A DNA stretch of 64,000 bases from an uncultured Granulosicoccus sp. GTDB taxonomy: Bacteria > Pseudomonadota > Gammaproteobacteria > Granulosicoccales > Granulosicoccaceae. The position numbers were made by a program, and so were the translations under genes. The notes beneath the pieces were generated by a model that was not told where the DNA came from, did not search any database, and saw nothing but the letters and a program-made list of their open reading frames with translations. Positions 25,945 through 35,777 of this stretch are shown here, one piece after another. The stretch is taken from the NCBI GenBank assembly GCA_947495035.1, contig CANLXI010000030.1, positions 21,893-85,892 of the forward strand, written 5' to 3'. How positions within the stretch are numbered: position 1 is the stretch's first letter; each line of letters opens with the position of its first letter.

Positions 25945-27104
25945 GATGTCTCCCGGAACAGTTCACGACCAATCAGCATACGGCGAATTTCACTGGTACC
26001 CGCACCGATCTCATACAGCTTGGCGTCACGCAGCAGACGCCCCGTCGGATAGTCGTTGATATAGCCATTGCCGCCCAGCGTCTGGATGGCCTCCAACGCA
26101 CACCAGGTGGCCTTCTCCGCAGAGTACAGAATGCAACCGGCAGCATCCTTGCGCGTGGTTTCTCCACGATCACAGGCCGCTGCCACCGCGTACACATAGG
26201 CGCGACAGGCGCTGCTGGTGGAATACATGTCTGCCAGCTTGGCCTGCATCAATTGAAATTCGCCAATCGACTGACCGAATTGCCTGCGTTCATGCACATA
26301 GGGCATCACCACATCCAGACAGGCCGCCATGATGCCAAGCGGTCCGGCAGCGAGTACCACACGCTCGTAGTCCAGACCCGACATCAGTACATTGACCCCC
26401 TTGCCCACGCCGCCCAGCACATTGGCGGCAGGCACTCGGCAGTCCTCGAACACCAGTTCGCAGGTGTTGGAGCCGCGCATGCCCAGTTTGTCGAGCTTCT
26501 GTGCCGTGGAGAAACCGGGCATGCCCCGCTCGATCAGAAACGCCGTGATGCCACGCGCCTCGGCATCAGGGTCGGTCTTGGCATAAACCACCAGTGTTCC
26601 GGCATCCGGTCCGTTGGTGATCCACATCTTGTTGCCATTGAGAACATAGTCATCACCATCGGGCCTGGCAGACAACTTCATGGAGACGACATCCGAGCCG
26701 GACCCGGGCTCGGACATGGCCAGTGCGCCCACCACCTTTCCGGCGATCAGATCGGGCAGATAGCGAGCTTTCTGTTCTGCCGTACCATTGCGGTTGATCT
26801 GGTTGATGCACAGGTTCGAATGTGCACCATAGGACAGCCCTACCGATGCGCTGGCGCGACTGATTTCCTCGATGGCCACGCAATGAGCCACATAGCCCAT
26901 GCCGGCCCCACCATCACTCTCCGGCACCGTGATGCCATGCAGCCCCAGTTCGCCCATGGCTTCCCACAGATCCTGCGGGAACTCATTGTCACGATCGATC
27001 CCTGCGGCGCGGGGAGCAATCTCCTCACGCGCAAACCGGGCAACCATCTCCCGCAAGGCATCGATTTCCTCGCCCAGTGAAAAACGCATACCGCTCTCGA
27101 ACAT
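25941..27104 (-). CDS. liuA: Isovaleryl-CoA dehydrogenase
   Basis: FAD acyl-CoA dehydrogenase of 387 residues. FAD/substrate motifs are ALAMSEPGSGSDVVSMKLSA (about 127-146) and NGNKMWITNGPDA. The likely catalytic base is Glu247 in MSGLDYERVVLAAGPLG, the helix position characteristic of isovaleryl-CoA dehydrogenases. The C-terminus has QTLGGNGYINDYPTGRLLRD. GGAGGA precedes the ATG. It feeds electrons to ETF and supplies methylcrotonyl-CoA to the carboxylase encoded next. It follows the oxidoreductase gene by 30 bases. Confidence 0.9.
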   Translation of the reverse strand: MFESGMRFSLGEEIDALREMVARFAREEIAPRAAGIDRDNEFPQDLWEAMGELGLHGITVPESDGGAGMGYVAHCVAIEEISRASASVGLSYGAHSNLCINQINRNGTAEQKARYLPDLIAGKVVGALAMSEPGSGSDVVSMKLSARPDGDDYVLNGNKMWITNGPDAGTLVVYAKTDPDAEARGITAFLIERGMPGFSTAQKLDKLGMRGSNTCELVFEDCRVPAANVLGGVGKGVNVLMSGLDYERVVLAAGPLGIMAACLDVVMPYVHERRQFGQSIGEFQLMQAKLADMYSTSSACRAYVYAVAAACDRGETTRKDAAGCILYSAEKATWCALEAIQTLGGNGYINDYPTGRLLRDAKLYEIGAGTSEIRRMLIGRELFRETS

Positions 27105-27134
27105 GTTCTCGATCCTCCAGGTAATCAGCTGTCA

Positions 27135-30100
27135 TCAGGCCGCGCGGGGTTGCGCGGCCTGTTCCTCGGATGTGAATTTCAACAAGGCCGTCTCGCGTAT
27201 GGACTCGGCCTTGTGCATGGCTTCCTGCTTGACGACCCCGTAGCCGCGTATGGATGAAGGGACACTGAGCAACAGCATGGCGCGCTCGACATTACTGCCG
27301 TCCAGCCGCTGCAGTACAAGATCCATGTCCTCCTCATAACGTCTTATCCACTCCCGTTCCAGGCGACGCTCCTCGGTTCGTCCGAAGATGTCCATCTTAG
27401 TCCCACGAAAGCGTTTTCCCTTCTGCAGCAGATTCAGCACGGACAGGATCCAGGGGCCGAATGCACGCTTGCGAGGTCGGCCATCCACCGGCTTGCCACC
27501 CAGAACCGGTGGCGCCAGATGCAGGCGTATCGTGTAATCCCCTTCGAAGGTATCTTCAAGCTGTTCACGAAACGACGGCAGGGAATACAGACGTGCCACC
27601 TCGTACTCATCCTTGTAGGCCAGCAGACGAGCGTATTCGGTGGCAACCATGCGTGGCAGCCTCTCCTCCACACCCAATTCTTCGCAGCGTTGACGAAATC
27701 GATTGACCCGCTCTTCATAGCGCTGCGCCAGTTCCGCATCCTGATAGTCTGTCAGATGCCGCATGCGCTGGGCAACAAGCCCGTCCAGAGTGACCACTTC
27801 ACGCAGCTCTTCGCTGTGTGTCGACTCCGCCTCCTGACCGACCTTCCCGCTGAACAGGGAGGGTTCCAGCGCCAGGCGACGTCCCCAGTGAAAGGCCGCG
27901 CGGTTTGCCTTCACGGCAACCCCGTTGAGTTCGATGGCCTTGTCCAGCGCCTCGAAACCGATAGGCACAAGCCCGCTCTGCCAGGCATAGCCGAGCATCA
28001 TGATATTCGTGGCTATGGCATCGCCGATTCGTTCTTCCGCAGCCGCACCGAAGCGATGAAAATGCACGCTGGATTTCGAATCCCTGGCCACCCGCGATTC
28101 CACTTCGCTGTACTTGAAATCGATGTCCCCATGTTTCACGAAACTGGCAACCGGAGCCGTGGAGGTGTTCAGCACGGTGGCCGTGCGCTCCGGATTGCAC
28201 AAGACGATGCCATCCTTGGATGCCGCGACCACCGCATCGGCGGCTATCAGAAGATCTGCGCCTCCGGCCACGATATGCGGACTGGTGACCATGGACGGTT
28301 TCCTGGCCAGGCGTACATGACTCAGCACGGCACCGCCCTTCTGCGCCAGTCCTGCCATATCCAGAATCATCGAGGCATTGCCATCAATATGTGCCGCCAT
28401 TCCCAGCAAGGCACCTATCGTCAGCACACCGGTCCCCCCCACTCCCGTCACCGCGATATTCCATGGCGTATCGGACATCGCCGGAACACTCGGCAAGGGC
28501 AGCTCCGGGGCAGGCGTGTCCTCCTGCACTTTCGTCTTCTTGCGAAGCTGACCGCCTTCAACCGATACAAAGGACGGACAGAACCCTTTCAGGCAGGAAA
28601 AGTCCTTGTTGCACGACGACTGGTTGATCCGACGCTTGCGGCCCATGGCCGTTTCCAGCGGTTCGATGGATACGCAGTTGGACTGCTCCGAACAGTCACC
28701 ACAGCCTTCGCAGACATCGCTGTTGATCACCACGCGCCGCGCCGGGTCTACCATCAGGCCGCGTTTGCGTCGCCGGCGTTTTTCGGCTGCACAGGTCTGC
28801 GCAAAGACAATGGCATTACAGCCCGGCAGCTCGCGCAGGGTCCTCTGTACGGCGTCCATCTCGTCACGGTGCCTTATCAAAGTGCCGGGCGGCAGCTCGC
28901 CGGCCGAAAACTGCTCAGGATCATCGCTGACCACATAGATCGGGGAGACGCCTTCGGCGTGCAGCTGCTGGGCGATCAATTGCGCGGATAGCTCGCCATC
29001 GACGGTCTGACCGCCGGTCATGGCAACAGCATCGTTGTAGAGAATCTTGTAGGTGATGTTCACACCAGCGGCCTGCGATGCCCGTATCGCCAGCAGCCCG
29101 GAGTGAAAATACGTACCGTCGCCAAGATTGACGAACCGATGTCGCTCGTTGGTGTAATGGCTGATGCTGGTCCAGGGCACGCCTTCACCGCCCATCTGTG
29201 TGAACGTGTCGGTGTCCCTGTCCATCCACTGCACCATGTAATGACAACCGATGCCGGCCATGGCACGGGATCCCTCGGGTACCTTGGTGGAGGTATTGTG
29301 CGGACAGCCCGAACAGAACCAGGGTTGTCGTTCGATCGGTGCCACATGGGCAGCGCGTTCATCGGCACGACGCTGCAGATAGGCAAGACGTTCCTCGATA
29401 CGCCTCTTCAACGACTCATCCAGTGGCAGACGCAACACCCGGTTGGCAATGGCACGCGCCACTCTTGACGTACTCAAGGCCACCGACAAGGGCAGGAAAT
29501 GTCGATCCTGCTCATCGAACTTGCCAACGATGCGAGGACGGACATCGGCACGCCAGTTGAACAGCTGCTGCTTGATCTGGTTTTCGATGATCTCGCGCCG
29601 TTCCTCGATGATCAATACCTCCTCCAGACCTTCGGAGAATTCACGAATGCCAGTCGGCTCCAGTGGCCATGGCATACGCACCTTGTACAGTCGCAGGCCG
29701 ATATCCCGGGCAGCCGCCTCATCGATGCCAAGCTCGGTAAGCGCCTGTCGCACATCCTCGAATGCCTTGCCGGTGGCCACGATTCCGAAACGGGCGTCAG
29801 GGCTGTCCATGACCACCTGGTCGATCTTGTTGGCTCGGGCAAAGGCCAGCGCTGCATACGCCTTGTGCTCCTGCAAGCGATCATCCTGAATCAGTGGTGG
29901 GTCCGGCCAGCGGATATTCAGTCCGCCGGCTGGCATCTCGAAGTCTTCCGGAATCACGAACGGCTTGCGCTCTTCCCCCAGCGACACCACCGCGCTGGTT
30001 TCCACCGTATCCGAAATGACCTTGTAGCCGACCCAGCAACCGGAATAGCGTGACATGGCTATGCCGAACAGGCCGACTTCGATGAATTCATGTATCGACG

Positions 30101-30617
30101 AGGGATACAGCACGGGCATGACCGCCGCCATGAAGGCATGATCTGACTGATGGGGCAAGGTGGACGACTTGGCCGAATGGTCATCACCCGCCAGACAGAG
30201 CACTCCACCATGGGCCGAAGAACCGGCGGCATTGCCGTGCTTGAACACATCGCCACATCGGTCCACACCGGGCCCCTTGCCGTACCAGTAGCCAACAACG
30301 CCATCGCGATTTGCCTGACGTGACAAGGGGACCTGCTGCGTCCCCCAGATGGCAGTGGCAGCCATGTCCTCGTTGATGCCCGGCTGGAACCTGACATCCA
30401 GGGCCTCCAGATGGGACTTCGCGCGTTCCAGCTGCTGATCATAGGCACCCAATGGGGAGCCTCGATAGCCGGTCACGAATGCTGCCGTATTCAGCCCCTC
30501 GGCACGATCGCGTCGCATCTGGGCCATTGGCAATCTGACCAGCGCCTGCGTACCGGTCATGAAGACGCTGCCGGTCTCCGCCGTGTACTTGTCCTCAAGG
30601 TTGTGTGATTTGCCCAT
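27135..30617 (-). CDS. Indolepyruvate/2-oxoacid:ferredoxin oxidoreductase, fused IorA-IorB type
   Basis: Oxidatively decarboxylates 2-oxoacids to acyl-CoA with ferredoxin as acceptor; 1160 residues from the ATG at 30617, which has GGAGAGGA upstream (the open frame runs on to 30692). The first two thirds carry pyrimidine- and ThDP-binding domains (GDGTYFHSGL, then NDAVAMTGGQ). Clustered cysteines at about 635-680 (CEGCGDC ... CLKGFCP) should bind iron-sulfur. The last third is the gamma-type domain (AVTGVGGTGVLTIGALLG). It heads the operon with liuA-B-D and is divergent from an Lrp regulator. The oxoacid is inferred as 4-methyl-2-oxopentanoate or similar; aromatic oxoacids remain possible. Confidence 0.85.
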   Translation of the reverse strand: MGKSHNLEDKYTAETGSVFMTGTQALVRLPMAQMRRDRAEGLNTAAFVTGYRGSPLGAYDQQLERAKSHLEALDVRFQPGINEDMAATAIWGTQQVPLSRQANRDGVVGYWYGKGPGVDRCGDVFKHGNAAGSSAHGGVLCLAGDDHSAKSSTLPHQSDHAFMAAVMPVLYPSSIHEFIEVGLFGIAMSRYSGCWVGYKVISDTVETSAVVSLGEERKPFVIPEDFEMPAGGLNIRWPDPPLIQDDRLQEHKAYAALAFARANKIDQVVMDSPDARFGIVATGKAFEDVRQALTELGIDEAAARDIGLRLYKVRMPWPLEPTGIREFSEGLEEVLIIEERREIIENQIKQQLFNWRADVRPRIVGKFDEQDRHFLPLSVALSTSRVARAIANRVLRLPLDESLKRRIEERLAYLQRRADERAAHVAPIERQPWFCSGCPHNTSTKVPEGSRAMAGIGCHYMVQWMDRDTDTFTQMGGEGVPWTSISHYTNERHRFVNLGDGTYFHSGLLAIRASQAAGVNITYKILYNDAVAMTGGQTVDGELSAQLIAQQLHAEGVSPIYVVSDDPEQFSAGELPPGTLIRHRDEMDAVQRTLRELPGCNAIVFAQTCAAEKRRRRKRGLMVDPARRVVINSDVCEGCGDCSEQSNCVSIEPLETAMGRKRRINQSSCNKDFSCLKGFCPSFVSVEGGQLRKKTKVQEDTPAPELPLPSVPAMSDTPWNIAVTGVGGTGVLTIGALLGMAAHIDGNASMILDMAGLAQKGGAVLSHVRLARKPSMVTSPHIVAGGADLLIAADAVVAASKDGIVLCNPERTATVLNTSTAPVASFVKHGDIDFKYSEVESRVARDSKSSVHFHRFGAAAEERIGDAIATNIMMLGYAWQSGLVPIGFEALDKAIELNGVAVKANRAAFHWGRRLALEPSLFSGKVGQEAESTHSEELREVVTLDGLVAQRMRHLTDYQDAELAQRYEERVNRFRQRCEELGVEERLPRMVATEYARLLAYKDEYEVARLYSLPSFREQLEDTFEGDYTIRLHLAPPVLGGKPVDGRPRKRAFGPWILSVLNLLQKGKRFRGTKMDIFGRTEERRLEREWIRRYEEDMDLVLQRLDGSNVERAMLLLSVPSSIRGYGVVKQEAMHKAESIRETALLKFTSEEQAAQPRAA

Positions 30618-30713
30618 GATCCTCTCCAAACTTGTATTGACGCCAGTCTGCACCCAAATCGGCAGACAAGGCCATGCGATTTTCATCGCCAACGAGTGCT
30701 ATTATGTTATTTC

Positions 30714-30753
30714 ATCCTAATAACTGCGATATTGCAGAAACATTTATCCTAAT
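30714..30753. promoter_or_regulatory. Candidate Lrp-type operator between divergent lrp and ior genes
   Basis: A pseudo-palindrome CTGCGATATTGCAG (30724-30737, six of seven pairs) lies between two direct copies of ATCCTAAT at 30714-30721 and 30746-30753, set 32 bases apart, near three helical turns. On the minus strand CATAAT at 30701-30706 could be the -10 of the ior promoter, putting the palindrome at its -35. The site ends four bases before the lrp ATG, so autoregulation is likely. Confidence 0.45.
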
Positions 30754-30756
30754 GTC

Positions 30757-31212
30757 ATGCCAGACGCGACCGATCTGAAACTGCTGAGAGCCCTGCAAGC
30801 CGATCCCACACTGAGCGTCGCCGAGCTGGGCGAGCGCATCGGTTTGAGTCATACGCCCTGCTGGCGCCGCCTCAAACGCCTTGAAGCCGACGGGCTGATC
30901 AAGGGACGCCATGTGGTGCTGAACGCCGAGGCACTCGGTTTTCCCATTACCGTTTTCTGCTTCATTCGCCTCAAGCAGCATGACAGAGCCAGCATGGATA
31001 CCTTCGAGGAAAGTGCTCGTGTACATCCCAATATCGTGCAGTGCTATACCATGTCGGGCGAACAGGACTACCTGCTCAGGGTAGTGGCACCATCCATCAA
31101 GGCTTACGAGAGGCTGCTGAAGAACGACTTGCTGAGTCTGCCCGGAGTTGGCCAGATGAATTCCTCCTTCGCGATGAGTGAAATCAAGAATACGCTGGAC
31201 CTGCCAATCTGA
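30757..31212 (+). CDS. Lrp/AsnC-family transcriptional regulator
   Basis: DNA-binding regulator of 151 residues. The N-terminal winged helix-turn-helix covers about 5-60 (LLRALQADPTLSVAELGERI, then SHTPCWRRLKRLEADGLIKG). The C-terminal RAM ligand domain covers about 70-145, with VHPNIVQCYTMSGEQDYLLR. It is divergent from the oxoacid oxidoreductase/leucine operon and most likely controls it in response to a branched-chain or aromatic amino acid. This is inferred from position and family habit. Confidence 0.9.
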   Translation: MPDATDLKLLRALQADPTLSVAELGERIGLSHTPCWRRLKRLEADGLIKGRHVVLNAEALGFPITVFCFIRLKQHDRASMDTFEESARVHPNIVQCYTMSGEQDYLLRVVAPSIKAYERLLKNDLLSLPGVGQMNSSFAMSEIKNTLDLPI

Positions 31213-31327
31213 ACAGCAAGCCACGGTATTTTCCCGTATGGGCTGAAAAGCCAATTGACCTCGACCACGGTTCACTGTCCAATTTCCCTGCTTGCACCTG
31301 CATCAACCACCAAGAGGAGAAAAACAC

Positions 31328-31690
31328 ATGGCACTTGAAGATACCGTCTGCTCGCTCGTTCCCTATTTCACTGTCCAGGAAGGCAAGATGGACGAATTCC
31401 GGCGTCTCGGCGAACAGATGGTGGAACGCACCCGGGATGAGTCCGAGGTCATCAACTATGGTTTCAGCTTCAACGGACGACGTGCTCATTGTCGTGAGTC
31501 CTACACCAGTGCGGCGGGAATTCTCGCCCACCTGGGCAATGTCGACAGCCTGCTGCAGGAAGCGCTGAAGATCGCGAGTCTGGACATACTGGAGATTCAC
31601 GGTCCTGCCGATCAACTGGCGGAATTGCAAGAGCCACTGAAAAGCCTGAACCCTGCCTATTTCACCATGGACATCGGCTTTCGCCGATAG
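31328..31690 (+). CDS. Small dimeric alpha/beta-barrel (ABM-like) protein
   Basis: 120 residues from the ATG at 31328, preceded by AGAGGAG; the open frame begins at 31292 without a ribosome site. The pattern VCSLVPYFTVQEGKMDEFRR followed by TRDESEVINYGFSF fits the antibiotic-biosynthesis-monooxygenase/ferredoxin-like fold. Such proteins include quinol monooxygenases and uncharacterised stress proteins. It follows the Lrp gene by 115 bases on the same strand and may share its regulation. Enzymatic role unknown. Confidence 0.65.
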   Translation: MALEDTVCSLVPYFTVQEGKMDEFRRLGEQMVERTRDESEVINYGFSFNGRRAHCRESYTSAAGILAHLGNVDSLLQEALKIASLDILEIHGPADQLAELQEPLKSLNPAYFTMDIGFRR

Positions 31691-31698
31691 GCGGTTGT

Positions 31699-31717
31699 TC
31701 CCCGGCATCACCGGGGA
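31699..31717. terminator. Stem-loop between convergent genes
   Basis: A perfect TCCCCGG-catca-CCGGGGA hairpin sits 9 bases after the ABM-like gene and 50 bases from the end of the kinase gene on the other strand. There is no T-run, so termination efficiency is uncertain. Confidence 0.45.
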
Positions 31718-31766
31718 TGGTTCTTGCAAGGCAAGGATCATCCCTGACCTGTAGCACCGGCGCGTA

Positions 31767-34700
31767 TCAGGCTGCGGAATCGATGAATTCACCGATCACA
31801 GTCGTTGCTCGGTCGATCGCCGACTCCAGTCTGTCCGCATCGTCAGCATTGAGCGGGTTGACCGCATCATTGCAGGCAATCTGCAGCTTTCCGCACAACT
31901 TCCACACTTCCAGCGAACCGACAGACAAAGAGCCCGACTTGAGCTGGTGAGCCAGCTGATCCACCGACTGCCAGTCTCCCTGACGCAGCGAACTGGCGAG
32001 GCGCGCACCCACGTTCCGCAGTGAGGCAATGTACTCCTGCAGGCATTCTGCAATGACCTCTGTATCATCACCCAGCAACGATACCAGCGCACCGGGGTCG
32101 AACACCGGTACCTCATCGGAATCCGCTTGCAATACCTCATGTGCGACGCGATTTTCAGGCTCCTCGATGGCAGTCATGCCATCGATGTCCATCACTGTTG
32201 ACTCATCCTCTTCGGGCGCACCAGGCTCGCCCCCTGGCAGGACTTGAACAGGGCCTGGCTGAATGAAGCGGTCAAGCGACTCATGCAACAAGGACAATTT
32301 CACCGGCTTGGTCAGATAATGATCAACGCCTGCCTGCTCGGCACGTCGCGCTTCGCCATTGAGCGCATTGGCTGTGAGCGCCAGAACCGGCGTTCTGGCT
32401 CTCCCCTGCTCGGCCTCTTCCGTTCGGATACAGCGAGCCAGCGAATACCCGTCCATGATCGGCATGTGCAGATCGGTACAGACAAGACCGTAATGACGCT
32501 CACGCCACAAATCGAGCGCTTCCGCTCCATTGTCAACAAACTCCGCGGTATGACCCAGCAAGGTCAACTGCCGACGCAGCACCATTCGGTTTACCGGGTC
32601 GTCTTCGACAACCAGTATCAATCGACCGGCAGCCAGTGCAGCCTCGACGCTGAGACAGTCGACCTTGCGCGACTCCGGCTCGTCGATATCAGCCTGCAGG
32701 ATTTCCGGCGATGCCCGGCCGACAGCAATCGTGACCGCTTCAAGCAGTGTGTCCCGTCGTAGTCCATCGTAGTCCACGACCACGGTTTCCAGCTCGACCT
32801 TGCCCTCACTGGTCAGCAGAGATGCCCGCCGTATGTCTACCCGGTGACGACATGAGTCACTCACCAGCAGGACGTGACGAATATCCGCCATTGAATCGGG
32901 CTCCACGTACAGACTGTCCGTGGCGCCCTTCATGCCCGAACGCAACAATGCCAGCGGTTCGTCGATGGTCGAGGCAATTGCCTTGATGTCGGGCAGGCTC
33001 CCTACCTGGTGAACGGTGGCGCCCGCGTATCGCAGATACTCCGCAAGGTCTTCGGCATCATACTCATCCGCTTGCATCACCAGGCAGGTGACGCCGTGCA
33101 GATCCTCATGTTGCAGTGTCAAGGTATCCTCTGACTGCTGCAATGGCAGCACTACCGTGAACGTCGACCCCTGACCCAATTCACTTTCCACGGAGATTTC
33201 GCCACCAAGCAGTCCCACAATGCGTTTGCATATGGTCAGCCCGAGCCCGGAACCACCGAATCGCCGGGTAGTGGATGATTCCGCCTGTACAAAGGAATCG
33301 AAAATGTTTTCCAGTGTATCGGCAGCAATACCCACGCCGTTGTCACTGATCGAAATCCTCACAGACAAGGGTTGATCAGGACACAACTCGACACACACCT
33401 TCACTCGCCCGATACGCTCACCCCGGCCACCACTGAACTTCACCGCATTGCCGACAAGGTTGTTCAGAATCTGTCGAATGCGAGTCGGATCGGCAATCAC
33501 CTTGTCCGGTATGGCCGGATCAATGAATTGAGTCAGGATGACGTTGCCTTTTCTGGCCACCGGCACGGACGAACTGACCACACTCTCGACCAACTGCTCC
33601 AGCTGGACTTCGGTCTCTTCCATCTCGAAATGGCCGGCTTCGATCTTGGAGAAGTCCAGAATGTCGTCGATGATTCGCAGCAGCGAAAAGGCGGAGTCCT
33701 GCACCGTCTGCAACGAGCGCTTCTGCTCCTTGCTGGATGTTTCCGACATCAGTACTTCCACCATACCGACTACGCCGTTCATGGGAGTTCGTATTTCATG
33801 ACTCATGGCGGCCAGAAACGAGGATTTCGCCCTGTTGGCCTCCTCTGCAGCGAGCCTGGCATTCTCCAGCTCTCTGTTGACTTCCTTCAGACTTCGGGTA
33901 CGCTCCCTGACGCGACTCTCCAGCTCGTCATTCATGCGACTGATGCGATCCTGACTGATCTTCAATTGCGTGATATCTGCCGCGACGGTCAACACGATGT
34001 TGTCCGTCGTGCGGTTGGATGCGATGGCGAGCTTGCCGATGCTGAACCATCGCGGCTCACCATCCACATCATAGATTCTCTGTACCGAATCCGAGCGGAC
34101 TTCGGTTTCAATCACCTCCAGGTTTTCCTTGAGCTCGTGACTGGCCAGAGGACCGATCTGCAATGGTTCACCGGTAAAAACCGTTTCTCCAGCCGCTATC
34201 AGTTGATCCGGTGTCACCCCGTAAAGACTCTCCGAATAGGCTCGATTGGCAAGCACGTACCGGCCGTTCCTGTCTCTGGCGCTGATCAGGTTCGGAATGT
34301 TGTCGATGACATCGCGCAGAAAGTCCTGTTGCCGCTTCAATCTCTCCAGAGCGTAGCGCTGTTCAGTGATATCGCGCATCGATACGACAGCCCCGGTCTT
34401 TTCTCCATCCCGGTCAGGCAAGGGGCCACCACTGGCAAGCACATAGCGACGCTCCTGCCCTCTGGCATCGATACAGAACTCCACGTCTCTGATGGACTCG
34501 CCCTTCATGGCACGACTCAGTGGACAGGACGACAGTGCCAGAGGTGTAATGCCGTCCGCCTCCAGAAACTGGAAGTAACTCGACCAGCGTTCCTTGGGAA
34601 TGATGCGAAGATCACCCGAATGCCAGCCTCTGGCCGTCTTGTTGAAAATGGTGATGTTCATCTGCGCATCGCAGGAGACTACACTCTCGGCCAGATTCTC

Positions 34701-35777
34701 CAGCAGTACCAGATTGAGATCTTCCTGTTTGCGAAGTTCGGAGGTGCGCTGCAGCACTCTGTTACGCGCCGACAGCAGCATATAGGCGACGACCGCTGCC
34801 AGCGCACTGAGAAGAACACCTGTCGCCAGCAAGGCCCAGGGAAACGCCGAATCCTCGATCTGGGTAAAGGAAGGTGTGGACAGAAACTCAATGGACCATT
34901 GCCTGCCAGCGATCGTCAGGTATCGTGTTGTCGTGAACTGGGCTGGTTCACCACGGCGATCGATCGACAGATCCTTCTCACCGTCATAAAGCAGGGAGTT
35001 TTCCACGGACGGCGATTCGTCATAGATCCGGAAGCTGATGGTGGACAGGCCCTTCTGCAGAATGCCTTTCATCAGGTCATTGGCTCTGAACGGGCTGTAG
35101 ACGAATCCGATCAGTTGCTCGCGCCGTGATTCCAGCGTCTGCGGAGAGCTTTGCGAGGAGTAGACCGGCAGATACAATAGAAACCCGGCCTGCTTGCGAC
35201 TGGTGATTTCCTGCACGAGCTCCACTTTTCCCGATAAGGCAGGTTGACCCGTATCCCGGGCTCGGTCCATCGCGGCACGGCGTGTTTCATGAGAATACAT
35301 GTCGTAGCCGAAGGCCTTGCGGTTGCGGATATCGAAGGGCTCCAGATACACCGCAGCCGTGTAGACATCACGCTCACCCTCAGGCGTTACCTGGTAATCC
35401 GGAAATCCTTCTGCCCTTGTTGCCGCCTCATGAGATGCCAGTTCCTCGGCACCGCCGATCCATCGACTGAACCCCACTCCCTGTATGCCCGGGAAATAGA
35501 TGGGCAATGCCAGCTCGTTGACATAGTTTCGCCATTCGTCACGAGAGACGGCCACGGACCCGTTGAACAGACCTACCCCACCTCGCAGAACTTGCGCATA
35601 GGTGTCGAAGCGCGACTGAATCTGCTGGTTCAGGTAACCGGTTTCCAGTTCGAATCGAGCCAATGATCGCTGATCAAGCATGTCGCGTGACGTCTGCCAG
35701 CCCATGACCGACATGACCAGCAGCAGGACAAAGGCGCATAGCGGCACCAGTGATTGTCGAATGTTCAAACGGTCCAT
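31767..35777 (-). CDS. CHASE-domain hybrid sensor histidine kinase (paralogue 1)
   Basis: Inner-membrane sensor of 1336 residues from the ATG at 35777. Membrane helix at about 9-27, periplasmic CHASE domain about 45-300 (FSRWIGGAEE, ALSGKVELVQEITSRKQAGF), second helix about 313-336, then PAS domains at about 355-470 and 485-605 and a coiled coil. HisKA has phospho-acceptor His660 (AMSHEIRTPMNG). The ATPase has Asn777, DNGVG 812-816 and GGSGLGL. A degenerate receiver-like segment spans about 890-1030. The true receiver (about 1053-1172) has Asp1102 and Lys1157. Hpt His1277 is in AHQLKSGSLS. All phosphorelay residues are intact. No DNA-binding partner is adjacent; the receiver at 36196 is divergent. 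Confidence 0.93.
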   Translation of the reverse strand: MDRLNIRQSLVPLCAFVLLLVMSVMGWQTSRDMLDQRSLARFELETGYLNQQIQSRFDTYAQVLRGGVGLFNGSVAVSRDEWRNYVNELALPIYFPGIQGVGFSRWIGGAEELASHEAATRAEGFPDYQVTPEGERDVYTAAVYLEPFDIRNRKAFGYDMYSHETRRAAMDRARDTGQPALSGKVELVQEITSRKQAGFLLYLPVYSSQSSPQTLESRREQLIGFVYSPFRANDLMKGILQKGLSTISFRIYDESPSVENSLLYDGEKDLSIDRRGEPAQFTTTRYLTIAGRQWSIEFLSTPSFTQIEDSAFPWALLATGVLLSALAAVVAYMLLSARNRVLQRTSELRKQEDLNLVLLENLAESVVSCDAQMNITIFNKTARGWHSGDLRIIPKERWSSYFQFLEADGITPLALSSCPLSRAMKGESIRDVEFCIDARGQERRYVLASGGPLPDRDGEKTGAVVSMRDITEQRYALERLKRQQDFLRDVIDNIPNLISARDRNGRYVLANRAYSESLYGVTPDQLIAAGETVFTGEPLQIGPLASHELKENLEVIETEVRSDSVQRIYDVDGEPRWFSIGKLAIASNRTTDNIVLTVAADITQLKISQDRISRMNDELESRVRERTRSLKEVNRELENARLAAEEANRAKSSFLAAMSHEIRTPMNGVVGMVEVLMSETSSKEQKRSLQTVQDSAFSLLRIIDDILDFSKIEAGHFEMEETEVQLEQLVESVVSSSVPVARKGNVILTQFIDPAIPDKVIADPTRIRQILNNLVGNAVKFSGGRGERIGRVKVCVELCPDQPLSVRISISDNGVGIAADTLENIFDSFVQAESSTTRRFGGSGLGLTICKRIVGLLGGEISVESELGQGSTFTVVLPLQQSEDTLTLQHEDLHGVTCLVMQADEYDAEDLAEYLRYAGATVHQVGSLPDIKAIASTIDEPLALLRSGMKGATDSLYVEPDSMADIRHVLLVSDSCRHRVDIRRASLLTSEGKVELETVVVDYDGLRRDTLLEAVTIAVGRASPEILQADIDEPESRKVDCLSVEAALAAGRLILVVEDDPVNRMVLRRQLTLLGHTAEFVDNGAEALDLWRERHYGLVCTDLHMPIMDGYSLARCIRTEEAEQGRARTPVLALTANALNGEARRAEQAGVDHYLTKPVKLSLLHESLDRFIQPGPVQVLPGGEPGAPEEDESTVMDIDGMTAIEEPENRVAHEVLQADSDEVPVFDPGALVSLLGDDTEVIAECLQEYIASLRNVGARLASSLRQGDWQSVDQLAHQLKSGSLSVGSLEVWKLCGKLQIACNDAVNPLNADDADRLESAIDRATTVIGEFIDSAA

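Noticed and set aside
27519..28991. 490-codon plus-strand open frame opposite the oxoacid oxidoreductase
   Set aside because: Antisense shadow of a real gene with conserved iron-sulfur and ThDP segments. It has no ribosome site or recognisable domain.
33372..35129. 585-codon plus-strand open frame opposite the first hybrid kinase
   Set aside because: The kinase frame on the other strand has every expected motif in order; the antisense product is a shadow.
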